A stretch of DNA of 5,813 bases from UBA8199 sp035358715 (GTDB lineage: Bacteria > Verrucomicrobiota > Verrucomicrobiia > Limisphaerales > UBA8199). A program made the position numbers and the translations under genes. The stretch is from assembly GCA_035358715.1 (NCBI GenBank), contig DAOPPX010000195.1, forward strand, positions 1-5,813, read 5' to 3'. The notes under the pieces were generated by a model. That model saw only the letters and a program-made list of their open reading frames with translations, did no database searches and was not told where the DNA came from. Positions 5,218-5,813 of this stretch are shown here, in pieces (positions within the stretch are counted from its first letter, which is position 1; each line of letters opens with the position of its first letter).

Positions 5218-5481
5218 TCAATTCAGGTTCTTTTCCTCGTCTAGGTTCAGCCGAAAACGCCGCTCCTCTGTAAGCACACAGTGTCCGAGTTCGTTGATGG
5301 GATCTCTGCTGATCCACCTCCCCGTGCTCGCACTGTAATACCGATACCCGTAATACAGCAGATCGGTCTCATCATCCTGATATTTGGTCGAGAACCGGAA
5401 CGGGTTGGCCTTGGCCAGGGGGCCAGTGGCACGGATGACTTCCCCGAAGGGGCCATACTTGTGTCCGTTGATTTGTTTCAT
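5218..5481 (-). pseudogene. Truncated RHS-core fragment
   Basis: The 87-codon open stretch is a clear RHS-repeat-associated core C-terminus: KYGPFGEVIRATGP, NPFRFSTKYQDDETDLLYYG, YRYYSASTGRWISRDPINE and DEEKNL. It lacks the RHS repeat barrel on its N-terminal side. It also breaks off at DEEKNL followed by Asn-stop, just where the papain-like copy continues with YGFVRN. Thus both ends are lost and no tip follows. The first ATG (5481) lies 18 bases after, and in the same frame as, the stop of the upstream reading frame at 5500-5502; no strong ribosome-binding site is visible. The likeliest reading is a recombination remnant of a larger RHS gene whose tip region was displaced. It could still be expressed as a short peptide or serve as a recombination donor. 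Confidence 0.7.
5289..5337 (-). repeat. RHS-core DNA block, copy C
   Basis: Third copy of the 49-bp core segment (SASTGRWISRDPINE). The first 16 bases are identical to copy A, with 40 of 49 identical overall. A further 14-base identity to copy A (aggttcttttcctc, 5225-5238 versus 2304-2317) lies just before the truncation point. Confidence 0.75.
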
Positions 5482-5499
5482 ATTCTCGGAGCAGCACCG

Positions 5500-5813
5500 T
5501 CAATATCCAACCTCCAGCAGCAGTTTGGCGTTATTTGAGATTCCGTAGACTTCGCCGTTGATGTCCGCATCAAGAGGTGTGCTCTTGCCCGTTACCACAT
5601 TATGCAAAGTAAATGCGTATCGGTCCCTGCTCCTGCCTAAGACAATGTGTTTTCCGGCAGCACCATTCAGCCGATAGTTTCGGTCTCCCTCGCGGGTAAT
5701 CCGTTTCATTTGGCCTGTGCCAAAGGCATAGCAAAAGACTTCTCCTTTGGCACTCCAGAGGGCGATTTGACTCAAAAAGATTGTTACCCGGGCGAGGAGA
5801 AGATGGTCGAGTA
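5500..5813 (-). CDS. 3' end of an unrecognised, possibly beta-propeller-like gene (partial)
   Basis: The reading frame is open from the window edge to a TGA at 5500-5502, so the gene begins outside the window; a TTG at 5775 is no convincing start. The visible ~104 residues have short repeated units of the type IALWSAKGEVFCYAFGTGQM, then HNVVTGKSTPLDAD and GEVYGISNNAKLLLE. This pattern of a strand, a turn with Gly/Asp/Asn and the next strand recalls TolB/WD40-like propeller blades. It is not RHS sequence. No catalytic motif is visible. It is on the same strand and in the same frame as the RHS fragment that follows, separated by one stop and five codons before that fragment's ATG. That suggests the fragment was joined onto the end of this gene by recombination. 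The propeller call is tentative. Confidence 0.5.
   Translation of the reverse strand, partial: LDHLLLARVTIFLSQIALWSAKGEVFCYAFGTGQMKRITREGDRNYRLNGAAGKHIVLGRSRDRYAFTLHNVVTGKSTPLDADINGEVYGISNNAKLLLEVGY

Overview
The window is probably from a high-GC, soil- or sediment-type Verrucomicrobiota bacterium (Pedosphaeraceae/Limisphaerales-like). This rests on the repeated RHS-core signature GRWLSRDPINE and on my memory of similar RHS stubs and similar palindrome-rich spacers in that phylum. It was not checked against a database, and no ribosomal or other marker gene is present.

Layout. Bases 1-1462 hold no credible gene. They form a G+C-rich, repeat-rich spacer with short palindromes, several perfect hairpins, a long C-tract/G-tract inverted repeat and a small 9-nt tandem repeat. 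All credible genes lie between 1463 and 5813 on the minus strand. In transcription order (high to low coordinates) they are: the 3' end of a possible beta-propeller-like gene (5813-5500); a truncated RHS-core fragment (5481-5218); a secreted cysteine-rich protein carrying an RHS-core stub (5175-4264); a four-helix membrane protein (4236-3829); a spacer of about 345 bases; a transglutaminase-like protein with a TPR-like tail (3483-2512); a second secreted RHS-stub protein with a permuted papain/NlpC-P60-like tip (2515-1850); and a small membrane-anchored protein (1846-1463).

The last three genes form a tight operon, with a 4-base ATGA overlap and then a 3-base gap. The cysteine-rich stub protein and the four-helix protein form a second pair with a 27-base gap.

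Main interpretation. Two genes fuse a Sec-type signal peptide directly to the last part of an RHS core ([FY]YN....GRWLSRDPINE), without the large RHS barrel, and then carry unrelated C-terminal tips. Each is followed at once by a small membrane or membrane-anchored protein. This resembles polymorphic-toxin tip/immunity pairs in which the tip would be exported by Sec instead of delivered by a full-length RHS protein. A block of about 49 bp encoding the core stub is recognisable at the DNA level in all three RHS-like loci and could act as a recombination seed. Toxin and immunity roles are inferred from layout and motifs; nothing in the sequence proves them.
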